From assembly GCF_000348785.1 (NCBI RefSeq), contig NC_020520.1:62001-126000 (forward strand): a stretch of 64,000 nucleotides of DNA. Reading direction: 5' to 3'. The notes under the pieces are model-generated. The model worked only from the letters and a program-made list of their open reading frames with translations. It was not told the origin of the DNA and did not search any database. The DNA is from Ilumatobacter coccineus YM16-304. Its GTDB lineage: Bacteria; Actinomycetota; Acidimicrobiia; Acidimicrobiales; Ilumatobacteraceae. Below are positions 36,309 to 44,615 of the stretch, in pieces (position 1 is the first letter of the stretch; every line of letters begins with the position of its first letter). Position numbers and translations under genes: made by a program.

Positions 36309-36414
36309 CCCGCGCAACCGGCACAACCGAACTCCCGTAGTCCAGTCAACGGTGCCGGTCACCGTCGACTCGCCAACCCCCGGCCCCCGCTCATCGCACC
36401 GAAGTGGCCGGGCC

Positions 36415-36488
36415 GCTTGTTTCTTTTCGTCCCGGTCCAAGGGAAACAAGCGGATGTTTCTTTTCGTCCCGGTCCAAGGGAAACAAGC
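36415..36488. repeat. Two abutting 37-bp palindromic elements (copies 3 and 4)
   Basis: Copy 3 (36415-36451) starts GCTTGTTTC. Copy 4 (36452-36488) starts with the variant GGATGTTTC. Both end GAAACAAGC. The stretch 36489-36664 holds nothing recognisable. Confidence 0.85.
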
Positions 36489-36664
36489 GGAGCTCTGCGC
36501 CGTGCGTCCCGCGGCTCGGTGCCACGCGTCGGTCGGTGACTTGGAGCCCGAACGGTGCTCCCGGAGGCGGCCGAGCACACCGTGCGACGCTCCTGGATGA
36601 CGCCGGCGCTCGACGCGCGGATCTCGTTGACCTCGGCGCCGATCGGGAGCACGACGCACACCGC

Positions 36665-36998
36665 CGGTGAGCCCGACGAAGACGTGTCGTGACGCCGGCG
36701 CCGTGAGCGCCAGCGATCAAGCCTGGCTGTCGGGCGATCGTGCGTGTGTGGCAGTGAGTGTGCGGTGAGCCCGACAAGAGCATGCTGGCGGGCCGGCGCC
36801 GTGAGCGCCAGCGATCAAGCCTGGCTGTCGGGCGATCGTGCGTGGTTGGTAGTGAGTGTGCGGTGAGCCCGACAAGAGCATGACGGTGAGCCCGACGAAG
36901 ACGTGTCGTGACGCCGGCGCCGTGAGCGCCAGCGATCAAGCCTGGCTGTCGGGCGATCGTGCGTGGTTGGTAGTGAGCCTGCGGTGAGTCCGACAAGA
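36665..36998. repeat. Three long direct repeats beside the Fic gene
   Basis: A conserved core of about 50 bp starting GGCGCCGTGAGCGCCAGC occurs at 36697, 36795 and 36916. It is flanked by GGTGAGCCCGAC-type segments. The period is 98 then 121 bp. The core begins with the palindromic GGCG..CGCC. Confidence 0.8.
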
Positions 36999-37001
36999 GT
37001 A

Positions 37002-38189
37002 CTAATGCCGGCCGAAGGGGTTGATGCTGCGGCCGGTGAAGTCGTTGAGGACGGTGATGATCTGGTTGACGACCCAGCGGGGTTGGCCGTCGGGTGAGTC
37101 GTCGATGGGGTCGAGCACTTTGAGGCGTTGGAGTTGTTTGACGGCGTCGAGCGTGGCTTTGGGGCTGGCGTCGATCGATTCGGCCATCGGCCCGACTTCG
37201 ACGACGGGGTGGGCGAGGAGTGCTTTGGTCACGCGGTGGACGGCGGAGTCGCGTCGTGTGCCGCTGAGCAGTTTGTTCCAGCGGTCGGTCATTTCGAGGA
37301 CGTCGTCGAAGAGTGAGCTGGTGCTCTGGAGTGCGGCGAAGGTGGCGTCGGCGCCGAGTTCGACGATGGGTGCGAAGTCGCCGAATCGGTATTCGGTGAG
37401 GGCCTGGATGTAGCGGTGTTTCTGCGAGACGATGCCGGCGGAGATGGGGAGTGTGGCGGCTTTGGTGAGGCCGTCGCGTCGGAGCATCGCGTGGATGAGG
37501 GCGCGTCCGACGCGGCCGTTGCCGTCGGGGAACGGGTGGATGTTCTCGAACTGGGCGTGCATGACCATCGCTTGGATGAACACGGGCATGTCGGTGCGGT
37601 TGATGAACTCGCAGAGGTCGTCCATCGCGTCGGGGATGCGTTTGGCGGCGGGCGGCACGAAGGTGGCTTCGGGTGGACCGCCGGAGAAGCTGCCGATCCA
37701 GACGGGGTCGGTGCGCCAGCGTCCGGCGAGGATCGGATGGGTGCTCGACAGCAGTGCCCGGTGAATGTCGAGGATGGTGTCGGGGGTGATCTCTTCGGAG
37801 AGCACGATGGCGGCCATGGTCGCGTCGACGTTGCCGATGACGTCGGCGACGGAGCGTCCGCGTTCGTCGCCGGTCTCGGCGAGGAGGAGGTCGGGGACGG
37901 GGGCGGCGACGTTCTCGATCTTCGAGGAGGCCGATGATTCGATGCGGACGAGGAGTGCTTCGAGTGGCGCGAGTGTGTCGCCGACGCGCACGTCGAACGC
38001 GGCGATGGCGGTGCGGACGTCTTCGGAGAGCAGCGCGGTCTCGGACGGGATCATCATGATCTCGTCGGCGATCGGCGGGACGATCGCCGATTGGTAGGTG
38101 CGTTGGGCGGTGGAGCGGCGTTGGTCGCCGCCTTCTTCGATGAGCCAGACGAGTTTTTCGAAGGTCACCGGCGGCCACAGCGTGCTCAT
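37002..38189 (-). CDS. Fic-family protein, probable self-inhibited AMPylase
   Basis: The 395-residue protein has the Fic core 'HPFPDGNGRVGR' (residues 218-229; catalytic H218), a flap region upstream ('FVPPAAKRIPD') and a C-terminal winged-helix-like domain after about residue 330. Residues 88-93 (S..IEN) fit the [S/T]xxxE[G/N] inhibitory helix placed N-terminal to the core, which is class II Fic organisation. The family transfers AMP to target hydroxyls, and no target is known here. ATG 38189 follows GGAGAGGG. No separate antitoxin gene is adjacent, consistent with built-in inhibition. Confidence 0.9.
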   Translation of the reverse strand: MSTLWPPVTFEKLVWLIEEGGDQRRSTAQRTYQSAIVPPIADEIMMIPSETALLSEDVRTAIAAFDVRVGDTLAPLEALLVRIESSASSKIENVAAPVPDLLLAETGDERGRSVADVIGNVDATMAAIVLSEEITPDTILDIHRALLSSTHPILAGRWRTDPVWIGSFSGGPPEATFVPPAAKRIPDAMDDLCEFINRTDMPVFIQAMVMHAQFENIHPFPDGNGRVGRALIHAMLRRDGLTKAATLPISAGIVSQKHRYIQALTEYRFGDFAPIVELGADATFAALQSTSSLFDDVLEMTDRWNKLLSGTRRDSAVHRVTKALLAHPVVEVGPMAESIDASPKATLDAVKQLQRLKVLDPIDDSPDGQPRWVVNQIITVLNDFTGRSINPFGRH

Positions 38190-38337
38190 CGCCCTCTCCG
38201 CACATCTCGCATGGCCCCGAGTATGGCGTACCGGATGCCTCGCGCATGGTGACGAAACGAGACCGACACGGGAGATTCTCGGTGGGGACGTCGTCGGGCT
38301 GCGCCGGCGGGTGACGGGGGTGATGAAGGCACCGGCG

Positions 38338-39090
38338 TCAGCGGAAGTCGGCGAGGCGTGCGGCGGTGTCGCTGTCGTCGAACGGGTAGTCGGTGCCGTA
38401 CTCGCGGGTGAGGCCGGCGTCGAGCGGCAGTCGTTCGCGGTAGAGGTCTTTGTAGGCGCCGAAGGCGTCGGAGCTGTTGGCGAGGAGTTCGTCGAGCAGC
38501 GTGGCGAGTGCGTCGGCGAAGGTGTCGCGTGGGGCGGAGCGTGCGGCGAGGCCGATCTCGACGGCTTCTCGGCCGCCGATCGTGCGCGCGGTGTAGGAGA
38601 GTTCGCGTGCTCGGGTGATGCCGACGGCGTCGGGCAGGCGTTGCGTCATTCCCCACGTGGGGCGGATGCCGAACTTGGCGTGGGTGTCGGCGATCTTGGC
38701 CTCGTCGGCGACGAGCATGATGTCGCAGGCGAGCGCGATCTCGAGTGCGCCGGTGAAGCAGAAGCCGTTGACGGCGGCGACGACGGGTTTGGGCATCGAC
38801 GACAGGGTCGCGGTGAGCGCGCGGGCCGGCACGTCGAGGATGTCGCCGACCTTGCCGTTGCTGAGCTGGCGTTCGCCGAGTGCTTTGAGGTCGACGCCGG
38901 CGCTGAAGGCTCGGCCGCGCCCGGTGACGACGACGGCGCGAACTGCCACGTCGGTCGCCACGCGGTCGGCGGCGTCGTTGAGTTCGCCGAGCATCGTGGG
39001 GGTGATCGCGTTGAGTGCGTCGGGACGATCGAACGCGATCGTCGCGACCGGTCCGTCGATGTCGAGTTCGATCTCGGAGAAGTCAGCCAT
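38338..39090 (-). CDS. Enoyl-CoA hydratase/isomerase-family protein (1)
   Basis: The 250-residue crotonase has the oxyanion-hole strands '[13 protein letters not shown]' and '[18 protein letters not shown]'. The family binds acyl-CoA thioesters and performs hydration, isomerisation or related chemistry. The second catalytic Glu of true hydratases is not obvious in '[18 protein letters not shown]', so a non-hydratase reaction is possible. ATG 39090 is chosen because TATGAC lies seven bases upstream. An in-frame ATG at 39102 is an alternative. The gene diverges from the LLM oxidoreductase. Confidence 0.85.
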   Translation of the reverse strand: MADFSEIELDIDGPVATIAFDRPDALNAITPTMLGELNDAADRVATDVAVRAVVVTGRGRAFSAGVDLKALGERQLSNGKVGDILDVPARALTATLSSMPKPVVAAVNGFCFTGALEIALACDIMLVADEAKIADTHAKFGIRPTWGMTQRLPDAVGITRARELSYTARTIGGREAVEIGLAARSAPRDTFADALATLLDELLANSSDAFGAYKDLYRERLPLDAGLTREYGTDYPFDDSDTAARLADFR

Positions 39091-39151
39091 GTGCGAAGTC
39101 ATAGCCGTCGGAGCCCGTTCTGGTGAGATCGAAGTCCGGGGGTCACGCTCG

Positions 39152-39157
39152 TACGCT
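39152..39157 (+). promoter_or_regulatory. -10 box for a leaderless transcript (LLM oxidoreductase)
   Basis: TACGCT is followed by six bases (GAGTGC) and then ATG 39164. Confidence 0.5.
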
Positions 39158-39163
39158 GAGTGC

Positions 39164-40174
39164 ATGAGTGATCGTGTGCCGTTGTCGGTCTTGGATCTCG
39201 CGCCGGTGCCCGCCGGGGTCGACGCGGGCGAGGCGTTGCGCAACTCGATGGAGCTCGCGCAGCATGCCGAACGCCTCGGCTACACGCGTCATTGGGTCGC
39301 CGAGCATCACAACTTCCCGGGCATCGCATCGTCGTCGCCGGCGGTGCTGATCGCGCATCTCGCGATGGCGACGTCGACCATTCGTGTCGGTGCCGGTGGC
39401 GTGATGTTGCCCAACCATGCGTCGCTCACGATCGCCGAGCAGTTCGGCATGCTCGAAGCGCTGCACCCTGGCCGTGTCGATCTCGGTCTGGGCCGTGCGC
39501 CGGGTACCGATCAGGTCACGGCGGCGGCGTTGCGTCGCGGTCCGACGCAGGCCGAGGACGGTTTCCCGAAGCAGCTCGGAGAGTTGCTCTCGTACTTCGA
39601 CGGTTCGCACCCGCGCATCACGGCCGTCCCGGCGCAGGGGCACCGTCCGGCGCTGTGGATGCTCGGGTCGAGCGACTACAGCGCTGCGGTCGCCGGCCAT
39701 CTCGGTGTGCCGTTCTCGTTCGCGCATCACTTCGCGTCGGGGAACACGGCGGCTGCGCTCGCTGCGTATCGCGATGCCTTCCGGCCGTCGCAGTGGCTCG
39801 AGCAGCCGTACGCGATGATCGGCGTACCCGTGGTGTGTGCCGACACCACCGAGCATGCCGAGTTCCTCGTCGGTCCGAGCGCGCTGTCGTTCACCCGGCT
39901 TCGCCAGGGTCGTCCGATCCAGCTGGTCACTCCCGAGGAGGTCGCCGACTACGAGTGGTCGCCGATGGAGCAGGAGCTGCTGAAGTCGTGGCGCGGCCCG
40001 CAGGTGATCGGCGACCCGACGTCGGTGCGCGGCCAACTCGACGATCTCGTCGAACGGTTCCAGGTGCAAGAACTGATGATCACGACGATGACGCACAGCC
40101 ACGACGACCGGATGAAGAGCTACGAGCTCGTCGCCAACGCGTGGCAGTCGGCCGACGTGTTCGCCGACGCCTGA
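39164..40174 (+). CDS. LLM-class flavin-dependent oxidoreductase (luciferase-like)
   Basis: The 336-residue TIM-barrel protein matches the bacterial luciferase-like monooxygenase family: '[11 protein letters not shown]', '[20 protein letters not shown]', '[13 protein letters not shown]' and '[14 protein letters not shown]'. This subgroup, commonly annotated LLM class, uses FMN. Some actinobacterial relatives use F420. The substrate is unknown. The start lacks a ribosome site but has TACGCT six bases upstream. A run of four GCCTGACC units overlaps its stop codon. Confidence 0.9.
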   Translation: MSDRVPLSVLDLAPVPAGVDAGEALRNSMELAQHAERLGYTRHWVAEHHNFPGIASSSPAVLIAHLAMATSTIRVGAGGVMLPNHASLTIAEQFGMLEALHPGRVDLGLGRAPGTDQVTAAALRRGPTQAEDGFPKQLGELLSYFDGSHPRITAVPAQGHRPALWMLGSSDYSAAVAGHLGVPFSFAHHFASGNTAAALAAYRDAFRPSQWLEQPYAMIGVPVVCADTTEHAEFLVGPSALSFTRLRQGRPIQLVTPEEVADYEWSPMEQELLKSWRGPQVIGDPTSVRGQLDDLVERFQVQELMITTMTHSHDDRMKSYELVANAWQSADVFADA

Positions 40175-40200
40175 CCGCCTGACCGCCTGACCGCCTGACC
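40169..40200 (+). repeat. Four 8-bp GCCTGACC units at a gene end
   Basis: The unit length puts a TGA in all three reading frames. The first copy supplies the LLM gene's own stop codon. Confidence 0.7.
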
Positions 40201-40293
40201 GGTCCGACCGGCCCGGCGTTCAGCTCCGCCGCACGTGACACATCGCGCCCGGCGAAAGACCTGGCGCGCGGCTGCTGCCTGTCGGATCGTCGG

Positions 40294-40299
40294 TACCGT
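40294..40299 (+). promoter_or_regulatory. -10 box for a leaderless transcript (VanZ-like gene)
   Basis: TACCGT is followed by six bases (TCACGC) and then ATG 40306. Confidence 0.5.
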
Positions 40300-40305
40300 T
40301 CACGC

Positions 40306-40863
40306 ATGGACACGCTCGAGCTCCCGATCATCGACGGCGACACGGCGCCCGTCGAGGCGGCACCTTCCGGCTGGGGCCCACGTGCGCGTCCACCGGTGGC
40401 ATCTCGACTCTTCGTCGGGCTGCTCGGTTTCGGGGCGATCCTGTCGACGGTGGCCCTGTTGCTGTCGGATCGAGCCCCGGGCGCGCTCAGCTCGATGTTC
40501 GGTGACCGGGCGCGTCGGCTCTGGGAACGGATCGACGCGAGCGAACGGGTCGATCTTCCGCCCGACAGCGAACTCCCGGCCACCGACTTCCTGGTGCACA
40601 TGTCGATCTGGATCGTGGTGACCGTGCTCGTGGGTCTGGCGATCTGGAGTTGGCGCGGTCTCGCGCTCGCTGCGATCACCCTCGCGGTCGCGAGCGTCGC
40701 GCTCGAACTCGCGCAGGGCCGGTATGCCGACACTCGCGTGGTCGAAGCGCGCGATGCCGTTGCGAACCTCCTGGGCATCGGTGTCGGCCTCGCCGTGGTC
40801 GTGGGTTGCTACCTGGCATGGTCGGCGGTGGCGTCGATCGTGCGCGGTCTTCGCAACCGCTGA
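40306..40863 (+). CDS. VanZ-like membrane protein
   Basis: The 185-residue protein has an N-terminal cytoplasmic stretch and four membrane helices at about 31-53, 94-115, 118-137 and 152-176. The segment 'ELAQGRYADTRVVEARDAVANLLGIGVG' carries the VanZ pattern (E..Q, R, D..N..G). VanZ proteins are small integral membrane proteins, one of which gives low-level teicoplanin resistance. The biochemical role is unknown. There is no vancomycin or teicoplanin gene set here. The alpha/beta hydrolase gene follows after 86 bases. Confidence 0.7.
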   Translation: MDTLELPIIDGDTAPVEAAPSGWGPRARPPVASRLFVGLLGFGAILSTVALLLSDRAPGALSSMFGDRARRLWERIDASERVDLPPDSELPATDFLVHMSIWIVVTVLVGLAIWSWRGLALAAITLAVASVALELAQGRYADTRVVEARDAVANLLGIGVGLAVVVGCYLAWSAVASIVRGLRNR

Positions 40864-40949
40864 GCGGACCCCGTCCAGCCGACTCCCCCGATCGTTCGCG
40901 ACGCGGCGAACTCATCGACGAGCGGGTTGCGGGGCTACGGTCGCTGGCG

Positions 40950-41615
40950 ATGCGACTCAACACCGTTCGTCAAGGGTCGGGGCAACCGATCGTGTTCATC
41001 CACGGCATGGGAACCGGTGCCTCGTCGTGGAAGAACGTCGCCGACCTGCTCGCCGATCGGTACGAGACGATCGCGATCGACCTGCTCGGTCACGGCGACT
41101 CGCCGGTGCTCGACGACCCCTCGGAGTACACCCGCGACAAGGCGCTCGACGACATCGACGACGTGCTGGCCACGCTCGACTCACCGGCGATCCTCGTCGG
41201 CCATTCGCTCGGCGGCTATCTCGCGTTGGCGCACATCGCCACCCGTCCCGGCGTCGCTCGGGGTGCGGTCGTGCTCAACACCGGTCCAGGGTTCCGCGAT
41301 CCGGAGAAGCGCGAAGGCTGGAACGCTCGGTCGCGGAAGAACGCGCACCGCTTCGGCGTGCCCGAGCAAGTGGCCAACCTGAACCTCCAGGAGGACTCGG
41401 TCGTGATGGATCGCGTCGCCGACATCGACACGCCGGTCCTGGTGTTGGCCGGTGGAGACGACCGTCCCGAGTATCAGGGCTCCGGCCAGTACCTCGAGCG
41501 CAAGATGCCCAACGCTCGCCTCGTCGTGCTCGACGGCGGCGCGCACTCGATGCACGAAGACACCCACGCCCGAGACGTCGCCGACATCATCGCCGACTTC
41601 GAAGCCACCCTCTGA
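40950..41615 (+). CDS. Alpha/beta-fold hydrolase
   Basis: The 221-residue protein has the nucleophile elbow GHSLGG (84-89, S86), an acid in 'LAGGDD' (D170/D171) and catalytic H199 in 'GGAHSMHED'. 'FIHGMG' near the N-terminus forms the oxyanion hole. The lid is short, so a small ester or lactone is a likely substrate, but this is not specified by sequence. ATG 40950 lies eight bases after TACGGT and has no ribosome site. Downstream is a cluster of three 50-bp palindromes. Confidence 0.85.
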   Translation: MRLNTVRQGSGQPIVFIHGMGTGASSWKNVADLLADRYETIAIDLLGHGDSPVLDDPSEYTRDKALDDIDDVLATLDSPAILVGHSLGGYLALAHIATRPGVARGAVVLNTGPGFRDPEKREGWNARSRKNAHRFGVPEQVANLNLQEDSVVMDRVADIDTPVLVLAGGDDRPEYQGSGQYLERKMPNARLVVLDGGAHSMHEDTHARDVADIIADFEATL

Positions 41616-41686
41616 CCCCCCAGCCAGCCCCCCCGCATCCCCGACCCCCCGCGTCCCCGACCCCATCGGGTTTCGCCCCACGCGAG

Positions 41687-41857
41687 GTTTTGCCCCTCAG
41701 ATCCGTCATCGGTGACGTCTTGCCGGGGCAAAACCACGGCCAGCAGGTTTCACCCCGGTGATCCGTCATCGGTGACGGATTCCCGGGGCAAAACGAGCGA
41801 GCGCGCCGGGTTTCGCCCCTGGGATCGGTCATGGATGACGGATCTGAGGGGCGAAAC
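41687..41857. repeat. Three 50-bp palindromic elements upstream of the nitrilase gene
   Basis: Elements at about 41687-41734, 41746-41794 and 41808-41857 share a core GATCCGTCAT..ATGACGGAT (variably degenerate) flanked by TTTTGCCCC or TTTCGCCCC on the left and GGGGCAAAA or GGGGCGAAA on the right. Two more lie downstream at 42905-43013. Confidence 0.8.
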
Positions 41858-41884
41858 GGGGTGAAGCGGCCAGAGCCGGCGGGG

Positions 41885-41890
41885 TAGGTT
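41885..41890 (+). promoter_or_regulatory. -10 box for a leaderless transcript (nitrilase)
   Basis: TAGGTT is followed by six bases (CCGGCG) and then ATG 41897. Confidence 0.5.
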
Positions 41891-41896
41891 CCGGCG

Positions 41897-42865
41897 ATGA
41901 AGGTCGTGAAGGTTGCGTCTGCCCAACTCGCGTCGGTGTTCATGAACCGGGAGGCGTCGTTGGCCAAAGTGCTCGACGCGATGTCGGAAGCCGCAGCGAA
42001 CGGGGCGACGTTGATGGCGTTCCCCGAGACGTTCGTGCCGGGATATCCCTCGTGGGCCGACTTCAGCGACGCATCGACCTTCGACGACCCGGCGCAGAAG
42101 GCGGCGTACGCGATCTACCTCGACAACGCGGTCGACATCGCCCGCGGTGACCTCGACGACGTGGTCGCTCTGGCAGCCGAACTGGGCATGTTCGTCTACC
42201 TCGGCATCGCCGAACGCTCGTCGAGCGGCCACTCGATCTACTGCACGCTCGTCGCGATCGATCCGGTCGGCGGCATCGTCAGCGCGCATCGCAAACTGAA
42301 GCCGACCTACGGCGAGCGCCTGATGTGGGCCGACGGCGACGGCAACGGCCTGGTCGTACACGAGGCCGACATCGCGTCCGACCCCGCATCCGGCGGCAAC
42401 CACGGTGTGAAGGTGAGCGGCCTCAACTGCTGGGAGAACTGGATGCCGCTCGCCCGCACCGCCATGTACGCGCAGGGCACCGAAGTGCACATCGCCACCT
42501 GGCCCGGGTCGCCGGGCACGTCGCACGACATCAGCCGGTTCGTCGCGCGTGAAGGCCGCGTCTTCGTCGTCAGTTCCGGTGCCGTGCTCGGCAAGCAGCA
42601 CGTCCCCGCCGACTTCCCCGTCCTCGACCAGATGCTGGAGATCGCCGACACGTGGGCCAGCGGCGGCTCGATCATCGTGAGTCCGGACGGCGAGACGCTC
42701 GCCGCGGGAGAGCCACACGAGGAATGCATCATCTACGCCGACCTCGATCTCGCGCTCGTCCGCGGCGAACACCAGAACTTCGACCCGGTGGGGCACTACA
42801 GCCGACCCGACGTGCTGCAACTGACCGTCGATCGCACCCGGCGCGAACCCGCGACGTTCATCTGA
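41897..42865 (+). CDS. Nitrilase-family carbon-nitrogen hydrolase
   Basis: The 322-residue enzyme has the catalytic triad E44 ('FPETFVPGYP'), K133 ('HRKLKPT') and C178 ('GLNCWENW'). The 'GLNCWEN' and 'HRKLKPTYGERLMW' signatures place it in the true nitrilase/cyanide-hydratase branch rather than among amidases. Such enzymes convert R-CN to a carboxylate plus ammonia, normally as spiral oligomers in the cytoplasm. The specific nitrile is unknown. The gene is isolated between two clusters of 50-bp palindromes, so it may be mobilised as a unit, which is inference. Confidence 0.9.
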   Translation: MKVVKVASAQLASVFMNREASLAKVLDAMSEAAANGATLMAFPETFVPGYPSWADFSDASTFDDPAQKAAYAIYLDNAVDIARGDLDDVVALAAELGMFVYLGIAERSSSGHSIYCTLVAIDPVGGIVSAHRKLKPTYGERLMWADGDGNGLVVHEADIASDPASGGNHGVKVSGLNCWENWMPLARTAMYAQGTEVHIATWPGSPGTSHDISRFVAREGRVFVVSSGAVLGKQHVPADFPVLDQMLEIADTWASGGSIIVSPDGETLAAGEPHEECIIYADLDLALVRGEHQNFDPVGHYSRPDVLQLTVDRTRREPATFI

Positions 42866-42904
42866 CCCCGGCTCGACCACCCGCCGATCCCGCGATCGAC
42901 ACCG

Positions 42905-43013
42905 GCTTTTACCCCGCCGATCCGTCATACATGACGGATCGGCGGGGCAAAACGAGACCTGGCCGGCTTTGCCCCTGGGATCCGTCATCGATGAACGATT
43001 GGAGGGGCAAAAC
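42905..43013. repeat. Two 50-bp palindromic elements downstream of the nitrilase gene
   Basis: The first (42905-42953) has perfect 17-bp arms, CCCCGCCGATCCGTCAT (42912-42928) and its complement (42931-42947), extended by TTTT/AAAA. The second (42966-43013) is more degenerate. The rest of 42866-43112 contains only a twofold CGTTCGGATCGC (43035 and 43051). Confidence 0.85.
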
Positions 43014-43112
43014 CGCAGGGGGTGGCTCGACGCTCGTTCGGATCGCGGATCGTTCGGATCGCAGGTCGTTCGCCGCGACCGGCGAGGGACATCATCGAGA
43101 GATGGTCGGGTG

Positions 43113-43142
43113 CTGAACACTGTTCAGTGGACGCGCTAGCAT
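43113..43142 (+). promoter_or_regulatory. Promoter with TetR-type operator for carotenoid oxygenase
   Basis: CTGAACACTGTTCAG (43113-43127) is a perfect palindrome. It contains TGAACA (43114-43119), a plausible -35, with TAGCAT (43137-43142) as -10 at a 17-base spacing. Repression by the TetR protein encoded at 44616 would fit. Confidence 0.6.
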
Positions 43143-43211
43143 CGGACATGTGACCGCCGGCACGGGCGGTCACGGGGGAATCCGAGTGCGACAGAATTTC
43201 GAGGGGACACC

Positions 43212-44591
43212 ATGACCACGATCGACGAACCGACCACCGCTGACCTGCCGTGGCATCTGCGTGAGAACCGGGCGCCGGTCACCGACGAGGTGACGCTCAC
43301 CGGCCTCGAGGTCACGGGGTCGATCCCGCCCGAGCTCAACGGCCGCTACCTGCGCAACGGGGCCAACCCGCTCACCGGTACCTCCGAACACTGGTTCCTC
43401 GGCGATGGCATGATCCACGGCATCGAGCTCAGCAACGGCACGGCCAACTGGTACCGCAACCGTTACGTCCGCACTCCGCTCCACGCCAACCCGGGCGTCG
43501 ACCGGATGGAACTCGGCTACATCGACCCCGAGACGATCTCGTTCAACTTCGAGATCAGCACGGCGAACACACACGTGATCGGCCACGCCGGCAAGATCCT
43601 GGCGCTCGAAGAAGGCGCATTCCCGTACGAGTTGACCCGCGAGCTCGACACCGTCGGCCCGTGCACGTTCGACGGCAAGCTCACCACGCAGATGACCGCT
43701 CACCCGAAGACGTGTGGCGAGACCGGCGAGATGCTCTTCTTCGGCTACAGCTCGCTGCCGCCGTACCTCACCTATCACCGCGTCAGCGCGGCGGGTGAGC
43801 TGATCCAGTCGACCGAGATCACCGTCAACGGACCGACGATGATGCACGACTTCGTCATCTCGCGGAACCACTCGGTCTTCATGGACCTGCCGGCCATCTT
43901 CGACATGGAGTTGGCGATGACCGGCGGCATGCCGATCCGGTGGAGCGACGACTACCCGGCTCGCTTCGGTGTGATGCCGCGGGCGGGTGGCGACGCCGAC
44001 GTGAAGTGGTTCGACGTCGAGCCCTGCTACGTGTTCCACACGCTCAACGCCTACGACATCGGCGACGAGGTCGTGGTCCACGGTTGCCGTCTCAACGAGA
44101 TCTGGCGCGACGGCGCCGAAGTCGGCGACCCCGACTCCATCTCCGACGACGAAGCGCCGCGCATGTGGGAGTGGCGGTTCAACATGGTGACCGGCGCCGT
44201 CAGTGAGCGCCAACTCGACGACCGCTTCTCGGAGTTCCCACGGGTGCCCGACAGCAAAGTCGGCCTCCAAGGTCGCTACGGCTACACGATGTCGACCACC
44301 GACGACAAGACCGCCGGCGAGATCTTCAAGTACGACATGGCCGACGGCGGCAGCCGCACCTCGCACGTGTTCCCGAAGGGCCAGTTCCCCGGCGAGCCGG
44401 TCTTCGTTCCGGCCGACGGCGCGACCAACGAAGACGACGGCTACCTCCTCACGTTCGTGCACGACGAGACCACCAACACGTCGCACCTCACGATCCTCGA
44501 CGCGTCGTCGATCGAGTCCGACCCCGTCGCCCAGGTGCATCTGCCGCGCCGGATCCCGACCGGCTTCCACGGGAGTTGGGTTGCCGACTGA
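43212..44591 (+). CDS. Carotenoid oxygenase-family protein (RPE65/lignostilbene dioxygenase type)
   Basis: The 459-residue beta-propeller enzyme has the four iron-binding histidines H164 ('TAHPK'), H212 ('MMHDF'), H276 ('VFHTLNA') and H453 at the C-terminus ('GFHGSW'). The opening 'LRNGANPLTGTSEHWFLGDGMIHGI' is diagnostic. Family members cleave carotenoids or stilbenes with O2, or isomerise retinoids. The substrate is unresolved and no carotenoid synthesis gene is in the window. ATG 43212 follows GAGGGGAC. The TetR gene 24 bases downstream probably belongs to the same operon. Confidence 0.9.
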   Translation: MTTIDEPTTADLPWHLRENRAPVTDEVTLTGLEVTGSIPPELNGRYLRNGANPLTGTSEHWFLGDGMIHGIELSNGTANWYRNRYVRTPLHANPGVDRMELGYIDPETISFNFEISTANTHVIGHAGKILALEEGAFPYELTRELDTVGPCTFDGKLTTQMTAHPKTCGETGEMLFFGYSSLPPYLTYHRVSAAGELIQSTEITVNGPTMMHDFVISRNHSVFMDLPAIFDMELAMTGGMPIRWSDDYPARFGVMPRAGGDADVKWFDVEPCYVFHTLNAYDIGDEVVVHGCRLNEIWRDGAEVGDPDSISDDEAPRMWEWRFNMVTGAVSERQLDDRFSEFPRVPDSKVGLQGRYGYTMSTTDDKTAGEIFKYDMADGGSRTSHVFPKGQFPGEPVFVPADGATNEDDGYLLTFVHDETTNTSHLTILDASSIESDPVAQVHLPRRIPTGFHGSWVAD

Positions 44592-44615
44592 GGCCGTTGG
44601 CCGCATGCTGAGGCC

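Noticed and set aside
36665-36998. CRISPR-like array of direct repeats
   Set aside because: The repeat cores are about 50 bp, the spacing is unequal (98 and 121 bp), the intervening sequence is itself repeated rather than unique, and no cas gene is present.
41687-43013. Insertion sequences or MITE ends with a transposase
   Set aside because: The palindromes have no transposase, no target-site duplication that I could define, and unequal copies. They are reported only as repeats.
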